38,592 nt of DNA, from NCBI GenBank assembly GCA_027604005.1, contig JADGJT010000223.1, forward strand, positions 1-38,592, given 5' to 3'. The position numbers were made by a program, and so were the translations under genes. Positions 24,372 through 35,067 of the stretch are shown piece by piece; the stretch's first letter is position 1, and each line of letters starts with the position of its first letter. Under the pieces are notes generated by a model. That model worked only from the letters and a program-made list of their open reading frames with translations. It made no database searches and was not told the origin of the DNA. The DNA is from Dinochytrium kinnereticum (lineage: Eukaryota > Chytridiomycota > Chytridiomycetes > Chytridiales > Chytridiaceae).

Positions 24372-24719
24372 ATTCTGTGCAATTGTTTATTGCAATTTTT
24401 TCCGTGCATGGACTCCCTCTCACCTTCCGCTGTGCGAGACAGACCCAGTATCAATAAGAACAAGGAAGGATACATGCGCGAAATGGCATATTAATCGGCA
24501 TCGCCGTCAATCTACAACTATTTCTTCCGGATCGAACGTTCGTTACCGACAGGACCGTTTAAGTCTTTATTATGTTGAAATTGAAACATGCATCTGGTCC
24601 GGATACAGAGCTCCCAACGGATGAAAAAAAGTGTTAGAATACTGCCACCTACATCAATGCGGGTGTTTTTCAGTCGAAGGAATTATTTTCACTTTAGAAT
24701 AATAAATGCACATTGAAGA
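24372..24719. promoter_or_regulatory. Divergent promoter region, CCZ1 / thioesterase
   Basis: The 348 bp between two divergent start codons should serve both genes. I see no further coding sequence and no motif I can name with confidence. Confidence 0.5.
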
Positions 24720-25414
24720 ATGAAACGCATTTCGCAGATCAGGGGCCACTTGCAAGCCCAAAAAGTCTTCAGCTCTTTCAACAAGTGCATATCTGTCACA
24801 GCTCAGAAGGCTGAGCCAGAAACTAAGGAAAAAGACCTCCACACCAATCCTTCTATTTACAAGTTTTGGATACCACTTCAAACAAGGTGAATAATCATAG
24901 TAAACCCCGATTTAACCGATTTCGCATTCATCAGATGGAATGATAATGGTAGACTACTTCTATACATGCACTAACTCTCTAAGATCAGTACGGACATGTA
25001 AACAATGCCATCTTCTATGAGTATTTTGACACTGTTGTCAATGTGTACTTGAACCGTCATTGTTATCACGATCCGAAAACTGCATCCATTCGTGGCCTAG
25101 TGATCTCATCGTCCTGCCGATATTACGCACCAATTTCTTACCCGCAAGTCGTCCGTGCAGGAATGTCAGTTGAGCGATTAGGAAGCTCATCAGTTACCTA
25201 CCGTGTGGGTATTTTTTATGCTCCAGAGAACGCTCTAGTGGAAACCAATTCTGCTACAAAGAACACGGAAATTGAAGACTGGAAGTGCGCGGCTAGCGGT
25301 TCTTTTGTTCATGTTTTTGTTAAGTCGTCTGTTGCCTCTTCTGACAATGGGAGACCAACACCGATCCCTGACACCTTCCGGGAAAATCTCACCAGGCTGT
25401 TGATACGCGAATAA
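24720..25414 (+). CDS. Hotdog-fold acyl-CoA thioesterase (4HBT type), possibly mitochondrial
   Basis: Three exons (24720-24886, 24935-24948, 24984-25414) give 203 residues. The second exon is only 14 bp, yet both its borders are needed to build the diagnostic 4HBT motif RWNDNDQYGHVNNAIFYEYFD (residues 56-76), with the conserved Asp and the GHVNN turn at the start of the central helix. Next come the strands SSSCRYYAPISYPQVVRAGMSVERLG and SVTYRVGIFYAPENALV. Enzymes of this type hydrolyse acyl-CoA thioesters. The first ~45 residues (MKRISQIRGHLQAQKVFSSF...) are basic and nearly free of acid at first, as in mitochondrial presequences; that is inference. The stop lies 53 bp from the ATP23 stop on the other strand. 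Confidence 0.88.
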
Positions 25415-25467
25415 AAATCTAACAGTTGGCTTATGATAGTCTATCAAATGAAAGTCTATGATATCTT

Positions 25468-26259
25468 TTACGCAATCTCGTCGAATGGTGCAGTGTCATT
25501 AAAACAACTTTTCCACACCAACCTAACCGCATCCTCAGCTACGCCTTTTCTACTGCAATGTGGTATTTGCTTGAGAGCAAATGTAGCCCTCCGACGTACA
25601 CATGCCTAACGATAAGCGTATTAGAACTAGATAACAGGAGCATGCAAGAACCTGATGATGCTTTGCGAATCCAAAAAATCCCCGAGATATTTCTCTTGTG
25701 AACTTGCATTCACCACTCAGGTTTGCTGCTCGAATCTCTGAGCATGCATACTGCTCGCAGTTATTCCAATCAATCTTTGTGGTGCAATGGTCGAATGCAT
25801 GTATAAGCTACGGCGTGCGGCGGCAAAACAAATAATTCCGTTTAGCAGGCAAATTAGCCACACTTCGAACCTCATGTGTCATCACATCCTCCATATGCTG
25901 CTTGCTCATGAATCGGTTTTGGCATAGAACCACACCGAATTCGGGGGCGAATCCTCCAGCCCGTGTGATGTCGCATGGTGTACACCGAAAGTGATCCTTG
26001 GTCAAAGGGCATCCGACCCTCTCCAAATGACCCATCATGAATTTCACCATAGGGCCTGAGATTTGTTTAAATGTCCAATAACGGTTGAATGGTTAGAAAT
26101 CTGCCATAGATCACTGAAAAGCAAAAAAACCCCACTGTTTCGCAGTGTCTTCTCTTTCCATCTTTCGCATTTCTTCAGATCCCGCTGAAATGCCTTCCGC
26201 TCGGACTCGCTAATTGTGGCAACAGGCGGTGTTGCTGTTGTTGCTGCGTCCGACGCCAT
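25468..26259 (-). CDS. ATP23: Mitochondrial inner-membrane metalloprotease ATP23
   Basis: ATP23 is an intermembrane-space zinc protease; in yeast it processes Atp6 and helps assemble F1Fo-ATP synthase, and turns over lipid-transfer proteins. Exons 26259-26136, 26055-25871, 25807-25652 and 25605-25468 give 200 residues (yeast 227, human 246). Visible are [18 protein letters not shown], the cysteine pairs FRCTPCDI and GVVLCQNR, and the zinc site [10 protein letters not shown] (residues 102-111), then [33 protein letters not shown] and the ending [12 protein letters not shown]. The Cys-rich, presequence-free form fits import by the MIA pathway. The intron at 25808-25870 splits the zinc motif between Glu and Leu. 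An upstream in-frame ATG at 26280 would add seven residues; the inner start is preferred. Confidence 0.94.
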
Positions 26260-26645
26260 TATGAAAAACGAAATGTCCAAGAACTTTGAAGTTTTTTAAG
26301 TATCACAGCTGTAACAAGCACCTTGGGCCTGCTCAAGGCAACTGTTCGCAGAATTCTCCTAAAATACAGGATAGAAGATTGAAAGGAGGTCTAAGTACGC
26401 GGCGTTTAATGATGTTTATTCTTTGTAGGGTTTGGCCATATCGAGCGACGCATATTGCGACAATCACAGCTGAAGTGCGCCGGCGGTTTCACAATATGGT
26501 TGTCACAATTTTTGCGTATCAATTCTCTGTGCCTTCATAGTGGTGCCCCCCCTCCACATCCCCCATCCAAAGACGACTTCACACGCCCATACGCATTATC
26601 ACACACACTGTATTTTCCCTGGTTGACTCTGGGTGTTTAATAAGT
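26260..26645. promoter_or_regulatory. Divergent promoter region, ATP23 / WD40 gene
   Basis: The 386 bp between two divergent start codons hold no supported coding sequence. A pyrimidine-rich CCCCCCTCC block lies at about 26546-26555. Confidence 0.45.
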
Positions 26646-28259
26646 ATGACCATCAGCTACATGAGGTTAGTTTGCACTCTCACTCTTGCTAATAGTTTGA
26701 CTTGACTGGTATTGGCCTTGCTCCATCCCCTCTTACCTTACCGTAACCTATTAATGCGTTCCCTTTAGAGAAGATGTGGAATTTGTTAAGCCATACCCCA
26801 AGAAGCATGCTCAACGATCTAGCATCCAGCACTGGTAGGTTTTTTGAACGCTGTGGGTGGTACCGATAGTTCACTTATTTCTAGCCGTCGGCGGTGTATT
26901 TAACTGGGAATGACTTGGTCTTTACTCTCACACTTAGGCAACTGCGCGATCTCATATCTTGCCCAAAGTCGAGGTCGGAGTTCATATATGTAAACCAAAA
27001 TAATGTCTTATCTTACAATACCGAATCTAAAGAGGTTGGGCCCAGCCTTTCTGCCGAACTGTCTTTTGAACATTATTTAGTCCACTGCACTTTTAAAAGA
27101 CCTCACCTTTTCACCGACTTCGATGACTGCAGGGTAATGCATTTACTGTCTCAGTTGATATCGAGACTAAACTAATGCTCGGTTTTAAAGCCATGGGTAC
27201 TTAGCTGCCGGCGGTCAGCGAAGTCAACTAATTGTAAGGCAACTCTCAAGTAATTGGTATGGCTTTTTATTTCTTTGCTCAGATGTCACTTATAATGTTA
27301 CCTCATAACTCTGTTAGGTTTGCGCAAACAACGGTCGGTGGCTCCATCAACAACGCAATGTGCCTTTCGTCTCATCAGGGCCAAATTCGACTTATGATCT
27401 GCAATAATGATGAGACGATCAAGGTTTACGCTCTTCCAAGTCTGCAGAGGATCACCAGTGTTTCGCTGCCAACTGCAGTAAACTACTGCTCCGTGAGCCC
27501 TGATGGACGGAAATTAGCGGCTGTCGGCGATTCCAATCAAGTCTATCTGTATGATGTGAATTCCTCTGGCTCTTACCAGAAAACATCTGTGATGACAGGT
27601 ACAAAATAGCTTTCTTTTTTTGTTTTGTTCCCTTCTGTGGTTCTGTACTTATTTCTATTTCCTAATAGCTACAAGTGATGCTGGATTTTCTTGCGCTTGG
27701 AACCAGACATCAGATAAGTTTGCAGTAGCTAGTCAGGATGGATTTGTGTGTGTATGGGACATAAGAAGCACTGAAAAACTTGCAAAGCTTGGTTCAAAGC
27801 AGGTTAGTTTATTTATGAACACTATTGTATTAATTTACAAATTTTTTTTGTTATTTACATAGAATCCCCAAGTTAAGGGTGCTTGCCGATCAGTTAAATT
27901 CTCTCCTTCAGGCTCCATCGACTTACTCATGTATAGCGAGGTAAAGGCACTTTTCTTATAATTTGCCAGTACATTAAAGATCGAAAAGCACGTTTCCTAC
28001 GTGAATCTCGTAGATGCACGAACCTTTAATGAGAGGCAAACGCTTCGCGTAGCCCCACCGCACTCCGATCAGCATATCTCTGGTATCAGCTACTCGCCTG
28101 ATAGCAAGAATATATTTGTTGGTGAGAAAAGTTTTTTCTTCTTGAATGTTGAAGGCGGTTATTCACTCACTATTATTCTTAGGGCTTGAAAGCACGGTCC
28201 TTGAATATGATGTTGATACCATGAGTAGAAGATCGTTTCCTGCAGGGAACATCTGCTGA
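26646..28259 (+). CDS. WD40-repeat protein, C2A9.03-like (DUF2415 type)
   Basis: Ten exons (26646-26665, 26769-26834, 26938-27034, 27081-27133, 27191-27256, 27318-27598, 27669-27802, 27863-27940, 27989-28121, 28183-28259) give 334 residues. The N-terminus has QHWQLRDLISCPKSRSEF, then LKDLTFSPTSMT and GHGYLAAGGQRSQLIVRQL. WD40 blades follow: NDETIKVYALPSL, VNYCSVSPDGRKLAAVGDSN, SDKFAVASQDGFVCVWDIR, CRSVKFSPSG, and HISGISYSPDSKNIFVG near the end. This order matches the fungal and plant 'uncharacterized WD repeat protein C2A9.03' family, whose role is unsettled; a scaffold function is only an inference from the fold. The first exon codes fewer than seven residues (20 bp). The gene sits 142 bp before CFAP43 on the same strand, so the two WD40 genes could be fused by mistake. 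Confidence 0.88.
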
Positions 28260-28401
28260 TTATATATACCTTTTTATTTTAAATATCAATAACACACACA
28301 TATTTATTATTACTGTAATTTATTATATTTATTTCTCGTGATTGTCCATAAATTTGACAAATTCACCTTGTCTGACAACTGCAGTCAGAGTTGGTTGAAC
28401 T

Positions 28402-31400
28402 ATGCCTGTCCAATTCGGAGACTTAGAAGTCAGGTTAGGTGCTTTACAACTGCCGGTTTTATTTAAACAGTATCAAAATAGCAAGTCCTTGGGGCATACT
28501 CCAACAAGTCCGCCTCAATTCATCGGCCCGTCTACATTGTGTTATGTATCAGGAAGCTGTATCAACTTCTATGACACGGAGGCCGCACTACCCCCCTCTG
28601 AAAAGCCGGAAGATGAGCAGACAGTAGCAGATTTGACGAAATTAAAAGGAATGACGCACTTGCGTCCTGTTATTGCAGAGGCGCAAATAACGGCATTTGC
28701 TGTGTTGAGCAGGGAGAGCGTCGTTGCGTATGCTGAGCAAGGATCAACCAATATTCGTATCCTTAAGTGGCCAGCCCTGTCACCAGCTATTCCTGGGAGT
28801 GGATATCTTCAAGGTAAAATTCATTCATACAGTACCTATTAAGCAGTTTGCAGCCGATCCAAAAGATATTAGCATCCTAGCATTAGCCTTTTCGTTCGAT
28901 GGGAAGTATGTTGCATCTCTGAGTGATCTACCGCAATACACTGTGAGCATTTGGGATTGGAAGGCCAATTCTCTTTTGTGCACCGAGCCGAACAGGGATC
29001 CTGCCAGATACATATCTTTTGACCCCATGAATGCCAAAATGTTATGCACGTCTGGAGGTAGCGGTCACATTACATTTTGGGACCTGGAAGTTGGATACAA
29101 GAGGAGCACTTTAAAATCGACGTGAGCTTTATTTTGCATCGTTGTATTCACTTTAACCAGAATTGGCATGACTCTGATTCCGCAAGACGCTGCTAGACCG
29201 CAACCCAGCGAATCTGTGAATCTGATAGATCTTGCCTTCAACAAAGAGGATGAAAGCGAGCCTATGTCCGTTTTTATTGATAAACACATATGGACTTCGG
29301 ACCATAAAGTACTTGCGACTACAAAGCACGGAGATCAGATCCTGCTCTACGATCCCCATAATGGTAGCTCCATTCTGTACCCCACGGAATCAAACATTCG
29401 GGAGGTTGAAGAAGAAACAGAAGTTGCTGTGACGTTGTTAGAGGCTCAAGAGCCAGAAGCTGAGACAATGAACTGTCAGGCTGAAGTCGCAGATAGAGAT
29501 GTAGCTTCTGTTCAAGTAGAGGCTGAGGAGCGGCAGGAAGAATTAGCACAGCAGGAGTCTGAACCGCAATTCAGAACAAAAGTAGCCAATGAGATTCGGG
29601 AAAAGTTTCGTTCCCTTTTAGTTACAAAACGGCATGTTCTAGCAGGTGGTGATGTAAGATTATCCAGCTTACACTTTACCTGTAAAATAATGTATTGAAT
29701 CAAGGACGGAGTACTGAGATGGTATGCAGCATCAGGTGGTGTTCTTGTTCTGGACCATTCTATGCAATTGAGCGAGACCAGGGGAATAAAAAGCTTAGGA
29801 ATGTCTCCAGACTACAAAGAAATATCTATTGTTTATCACGATAACTCGATTGGGTCTTTGAAGCTATCCGATAATCAACTTATCATGGTAACGTTCTTTG
29901 ATCAGTGTTAATGAATTTAATAAATTTTATAAGGTTTCAGAGGACGAAACTTCAAATATTTCTATCATATGCCCTTTCTACCTCAGCAATATTATTGTTG
30001 CAGCTTGCACGAACGGTGATGTGAAGTTTTTCGATATGGAGACGAGATCAGTTTTGAGGAAGTTCAAGATTAACGGAGTCCCAACTGTGATTTCTGCGAG
30101 CGTTTTTGCTCCTGTGATTGCTATTGGAACCACTGGCGGAATTCTTCGAATATACGATGCAGAAGGTGCAATAGAACGAAAGCCTCGTCTTCTTTTCAGA
30201 AAGAGGCTTTTTGATACTGAAATCAAAAAGGTTTAATCTTCGGTCAATCATCTTCTCATCAATTTTAGCTCCTTTTTGACCCGACAGGGCATTATTTATG
30301 CGTGATTGGCTCAAGCTATGAAGTTTATCTTTTCGATATGTTTTCGACATTTTCACACGTTGGGTACTTTACGGTTCCAAATAAAACCGTATCTATTGCA
30401 TGGGATTTAGAAGACATGGAAGATGAAAGCAATCTCGGCGAGAATAACTCAGTGGTCTGGCCTTCCAACAATTGAAATTGTGTTAAAGTTCCCTTAGAAT
30501 ATTGTTTTGATTGTTCTAACGAGCAGCCAGACTGCAAAAGCATCGTTAATTTATCGATATACCTTTCCCCTTGACTCAGAGCTGAAACCTGAATATGACC
30601 TTATCCTCACATCTATAACGGAGCAGGTTAGATAAGCGCCTCCAGTATTGAATTAACATTATTTAAGGCTTCCGCCTTTAGAACAGATGATATCGCCTCT
30701 GATTTCGCCCCTGTTGCATCGTAGGTCTCCCTTGTACTATGTGAATTAATTCAGTTTTAAGCGATGTTTCAACTTCAAGGGGAAGCTTCTATGTGATGTC
30801 GGCAGACAAGCACTTGAAGTTATATAGTGCCCCATCTTCATCGGTGAGCAACCGAATAGAAGAACCCGCCTTTCTCGGAGGAGCCCTTTTCGAGGTTTGG
30901 AAGGATTGAAAGCCTTGTTTGCTTAATGCAGCTCACATAGTACGCGGATCACGAAAAGCCTGGAGGCCATATATGCCTTTCGATCACAAGAGACTGGCTT
31001 TACACGTGGGCACCAGATGGATATATCACAGCACGAACATTGATGGAACCTGATAAATCTGTTAAAGTTTACAGTCATGATTATATGAAAGGCGGGGTGA
31101 AGGATATAGCCGTAAGCCGAGATGCGAGGTCCGTGTATACAATAGGGAATGATGGACTTTTGCGTGTGTTTGAGTGGAGGGGAAGCACTGCGGCTGTGCG
31201 GAGAGCGTTGTTAGAAGCGACAGGAGCTGCGGAGGCGAGCTTAGAGGCACAGGCTCCAATTACTCAGGCAATTATAAGCAATTTGGAGGCACTTTCGGTA
31301 TAAGTCTATTTACTTTATATCAATTAAATTTTTAAGGCTCTGAGCGATGATCCCGCAGATAGTGTCCTTGAGCGCAAAGCACATGACACTTCAAAGGAGA

Positions 31401-34400
31401 CTAGTAGCGCAGATGGCCTAGAATCTACTGAGAAAGATGTAAGAGTTCACTTTTTTGTTCTAGCCTCTAAGAAAGCCTCAGAATATGAAATCTCAGTATG
31501 CTAGCAAACTCCTCTCGATTCGGGAAAAAATTATTCAGCTTATGCAAAAGAATGAATGTGTACCAGACCTTGAAAAACTTAACAAAGATGACTTTATTGT
31601 GGATTTTTCCGAAAGAGATCGCCTGCTCGCAATTTCCGATAACAAGATCAAGGAAATACGGAAGGCAATTGAGGAAGAAAATTTCAAAAAAAGAGTTATT
31701 CGCAACAGGCTAAAGGTTAGTATTTGTGATTTCTTATACGTGGTTCTCATGTTATCAGGTTGAATGTTGGGATTCCATGGAAGTTATCGGCCAATCAGTA
31801 AAGTCGTTCCGTCTGGATCCTGTCACAACCCGAATCATTGAAGTCACCAACTATCCTATCAGTAAAAGATCCAATGATGAAAAGGCAAGAATTGCTAGAG
31901 TGAAACTGCTTCGCAAAACTCAGCTTCTGGTGGCCTCAATGACTAAGGCATGTTAAAATCTTCTTACTTATTCTAACCGTTATTCTCAGCCAAAGAAGCC
32001 TATTAATCGCTTGGTCGATCTTACTGATGAGGTATAAAAAAAGTTTGCTAGGAATTATATTTATAGGATATAGGGAGAAGAATCAAATGAGGCTATAGAG
32101 CAACCTAAACAGGCTGCTCCTAGCAGTGAGCCCTTAAAGATGGACAATAAGGGAATGCTGTTTGACCCGCTAGAACTTACGACCAATGAGCGGCGTCGCA
32201 CTCAAATAGTCCTTCTCAAAGAAGTAAACTTTGACATAAAGGTATAGGAGGTTGTCACCTAAATTTGTGTTAAACGTTTCCAAAAGACCGAGTTCAACAA
32301 TAGGTTCAAAGAGTTTGTGAAGTTGAAGAACGACGAAATCATAAAAATTGAGGATAAGGACGAAAGAATCTTGGCAATCATAAACGAGTTGCAGGTAAGA
32401 AAACTGCATTAATTTTTGATCATACTCACAATCACATCACATTAGATCTCAGAAACAATTTTTCACCCTGCCCTCGACGATGATGAGATTCCTGATCGCA
32501 TTATCAAAGTTGATGACAGTGAAGTTAAGGTCGAAAAGGTAATCAAACCAAACCCTTTCAAGTTTCAGTGACTCTATTAGTTTGTCAGCCCCGAAGAAAA
32601 AAAACGGCAAGAGGAGTTGAAAAGACTGGAGGAAGAACGAATGAGGGCAAACCAAGAGGATAATTACAGGGAGCGTGCACTGATGGCAATGATGGGCGGT
32701 AAGCTCGAGGATCGGTTAGTATTAGTGTAAGCACGAAGGGATGTTTATAGCTTTGTTGTTTATCGTAGCTCTGAAGAAACCGAAAAAGAAGAGCTCGTTC
32801 GACCAGAGTGGATGAGCAAACCGAAAGAAGAAATGAACGATGAGGAGCGCAAGCTTTTGAAGGAGTTTGAGAAGAAGTTGGCAGTTCTTAAGGTGAGAAC
32901 AATGACAGCACGTTTTTGTATGAATATATGTATATAGGAGGAGCAAGAAAAATACCGCAAAGCTCTTGAGACAGAGCTGAAAAAGTTGCAGGGTGTTATC
33001 AATGATATTTGCGATACTTTTGACTCCAAGCTTAAAGAGTTTTTCAACTCTAAACTTGACGCTGACCAAGAGATCTATAAGAATGAATTGAAAATCATCA
33101 AATTGGCACAGGCTCTTATTCAGAGCGAGGGTGACGAAGCAAGGGTATCAAAATGTGATTTAAGTAGTAGATCAATAACATCGTAATGTTAGGAAACCGA
33201 GATAAACGGTAAACTCGAATCTCTTAAGGTTGAAAAGGGTCGCATTGCCGCGGAAGTTCCGGATGTTAAGGTTTGCGCATATTGCCAAGGTTTAAAAATT
33301 AAATCAATTGCAGAAAGAATTAGAGAAATGCCGAGAAGAGTATGAAATTATTATGAAGCGTGACAAGGAGATAGAGCGTCAATTCAAAAAAGAATTTCAC
33401 AGTGGAGACAGCATGTTCGAGACGCTGTTTAAGCTTTTTAAACAAAGAGATCCAGTTTGTTACATTTCAACTGACGCCACTTACTTCCGGATAGGTTACT
33501 GACCAAGTAAGCCAACCCATATCTAAGCAAGAAGACGACAACCTTTCCCCCTTCGAAGAGTTTGAGAAAACCTTAGCTGTGCCTGACGAGCCCATCCGTC
33601 CTCTGGATTCCTCAAAAGACTGGCCAGAAGGTCTCCCTGGTGACGTTTGGAACAGGCTTCTAGAGTTTCGGGATAAGAAGATTTTAAGCGAAAATGACGT
33701 GAAAAATTCCCAGCGAAAACTTCAAGAGGTTCAGCAGGTGTATCAGTCTATTTTGGATGAGAATGAAAGGATTAGAAAGGAAACAGAAAGGGTAAATGGA
33801 GAGATGGCTGCTTTCTTGGAATACAAGTTTCAGAGTACCTATAATTTGGAGACGCTATATGAGCTTAAGCAGGGGCAGGTTTGTTTTTCGGAACTAAACA
33901 AGGACGGCATGCTCAAAAGTTCTAAATAGGTTGAAGTACCTCAGGCGCCAGTCGTGACTGATTACACGGAATCAGTACTTCTTCACAGAAATGTTGTTGA
34001 GAAGGTCAATGATAACATTGTCACCCTGGGGCGCTCAAAGGTTGACGCCTTGAAGGAGATGAAAGAATATAGAAAAGGAATTCATGCGTTAGAATGGTTA
34101 GAATATTCTGGCATACAAGCTCTCCTAACTCAAAATTAGGGAAAATAAAATGCTCGATTTCCAGGCGGAGGATCTTGTCATTAGAACCCGTGATATTCAG
34201 CTCCTTCGAGTCACGAAGCAGATGCAAGAATACATTCGAGGCGGAGATGAGCATAAACAGTCCTCCGAGATTGTTGCGCTTGAAAAGAGGGCTGAGTACA
34301 GTCAAAAGGTATTGAAAACAAGTAAAGTACAGGTTTGCCTAACCTATTTCTGAACGATAGGCTCACGCTCATAAACTTGAGGAAATGATGAGAATAGCCT

Positions 34401-34763
34401 CAAAGTTTGACAAAAAGATAAAAGAAAAGGAGAGAGAAAACAAGACACTTGAGCAGCAGCAGCATGAGCTCGATCTCGCAGTTGGTGAGAGGGCAAGAAT
34501 CAGAGACGTCCAAGGTAATCCTACCATACGTGAAAATTCCATCTCTAACCAATAACTTTCACATGTCTAATATCTCAGCCAAGCGCATGCCAGACGCCGG
34601 CGAAAAGGTCGACAAACTCAAAAACATATACACTCGCCGGCGCCTTATCGACTTAGCGAAATCTCAAGCCCAGGATATTGCGATTCTACGTGAAGAGGTT
34701 GAAAGACTGAGGCTGAGGACTTATCCCGCCTTCCCGACAATCCGAAGAGCGGACCTATTTTAG
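28402..34763 (+). CDS. CFAP43: Cilia- and flagella-associated protein 43
   Basis: CFAP43 (WDR96) is an axonemal WD40 plus coiled-coil protein that, with CFAP44, tethers the inner dynein arm I1/f head to the microtubule doublet. About 27 exons give roughly 1,730 residues (human 1,665). The N-terminal half is WD40 (ILALAFSFDGKYVASLSDLP, SGGSGHITFWDLE, GNDGLLRVFEW). The C-terminal half is coiled coil, with family landmarks KNECVPDLEKLNKDDF, VECWDSMEVIGQSVKSF, ALMAMMGGKLED, RPEWMSKPKEEM, QFKKEFHSGDSMFETLFKLF and the ending REEVERLRLRTYPAFPT. Exons from 29161 to 34763 rest on phase-consistent introns of about 38-64 bp. Less certain are the exon 1 end (28798 or 28813) and the acceptor before 31482. 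One intron (31948-31989) seems to use a GC donor. The start at 28402 gives a 5' exon with IGPSTLCYVSGSCINFYD, the first conserved strand. Confidence 0.95.
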
Positions 34764-35067
34764 TTTTTTAATTTGTAGATCAATTGCCTGTTGTTTTTTC
34801 TTGTTTTTTGTTTCTTGTTTGAATAAAATAGGATTTTTGTCTATTCACTATAAAGTGTTTGTTCTATTTTGCGGGGATGGGGATTCCATAGACAAAATTG
34901 ATTGGGTAGGGTTTAATTATGAACAAGATGATGAACATATTGAGTGGCAAAAGAAAAAGGAGAATATCTATGCGTGAAAAAATTGTGTATGTATACGAAG
35001 CAAGCTCTCTCCATCACTGAGATCTTGTAGGGAAAAATAATTTAAAAACTCAGGCCCTATAATCTGG
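34764..35067. other. Convergent 3' spacer, CFAP43 / methyltransferase-like gene
   Basis: The 304 bp between two converging stop codons hold the 3' UTRs of both genes and no supported coding sequence beyond the poly(A) signal noted separately. Confidence 0.6.
34822..34827 (+). terminator. Poly(A) signal AATAAA after CFAP43
   Basis: A perfect AATAAA lies 59 bp past the CFAP43 stop in a T-rich context, matching the usual polyadenylation signal. Its use is inferred from position only. Confidence 0.55.

Noticed and set aside
25650..25700. Apparent frameshift in the third exon of ATP23
   Set aside because: It came from miscounting an A run on the plus strand. With six A at 25673-25678 the frame is intact through KHHQ and into the next exon.
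26646..34763. One giant WD40 gene
   Set aside because: The first ten exons end in a proper stop at 28259 and match a separate family (C2A9.03-like). A new ATG and the CFAP43 N-terminal conserved strand follow at 28402.
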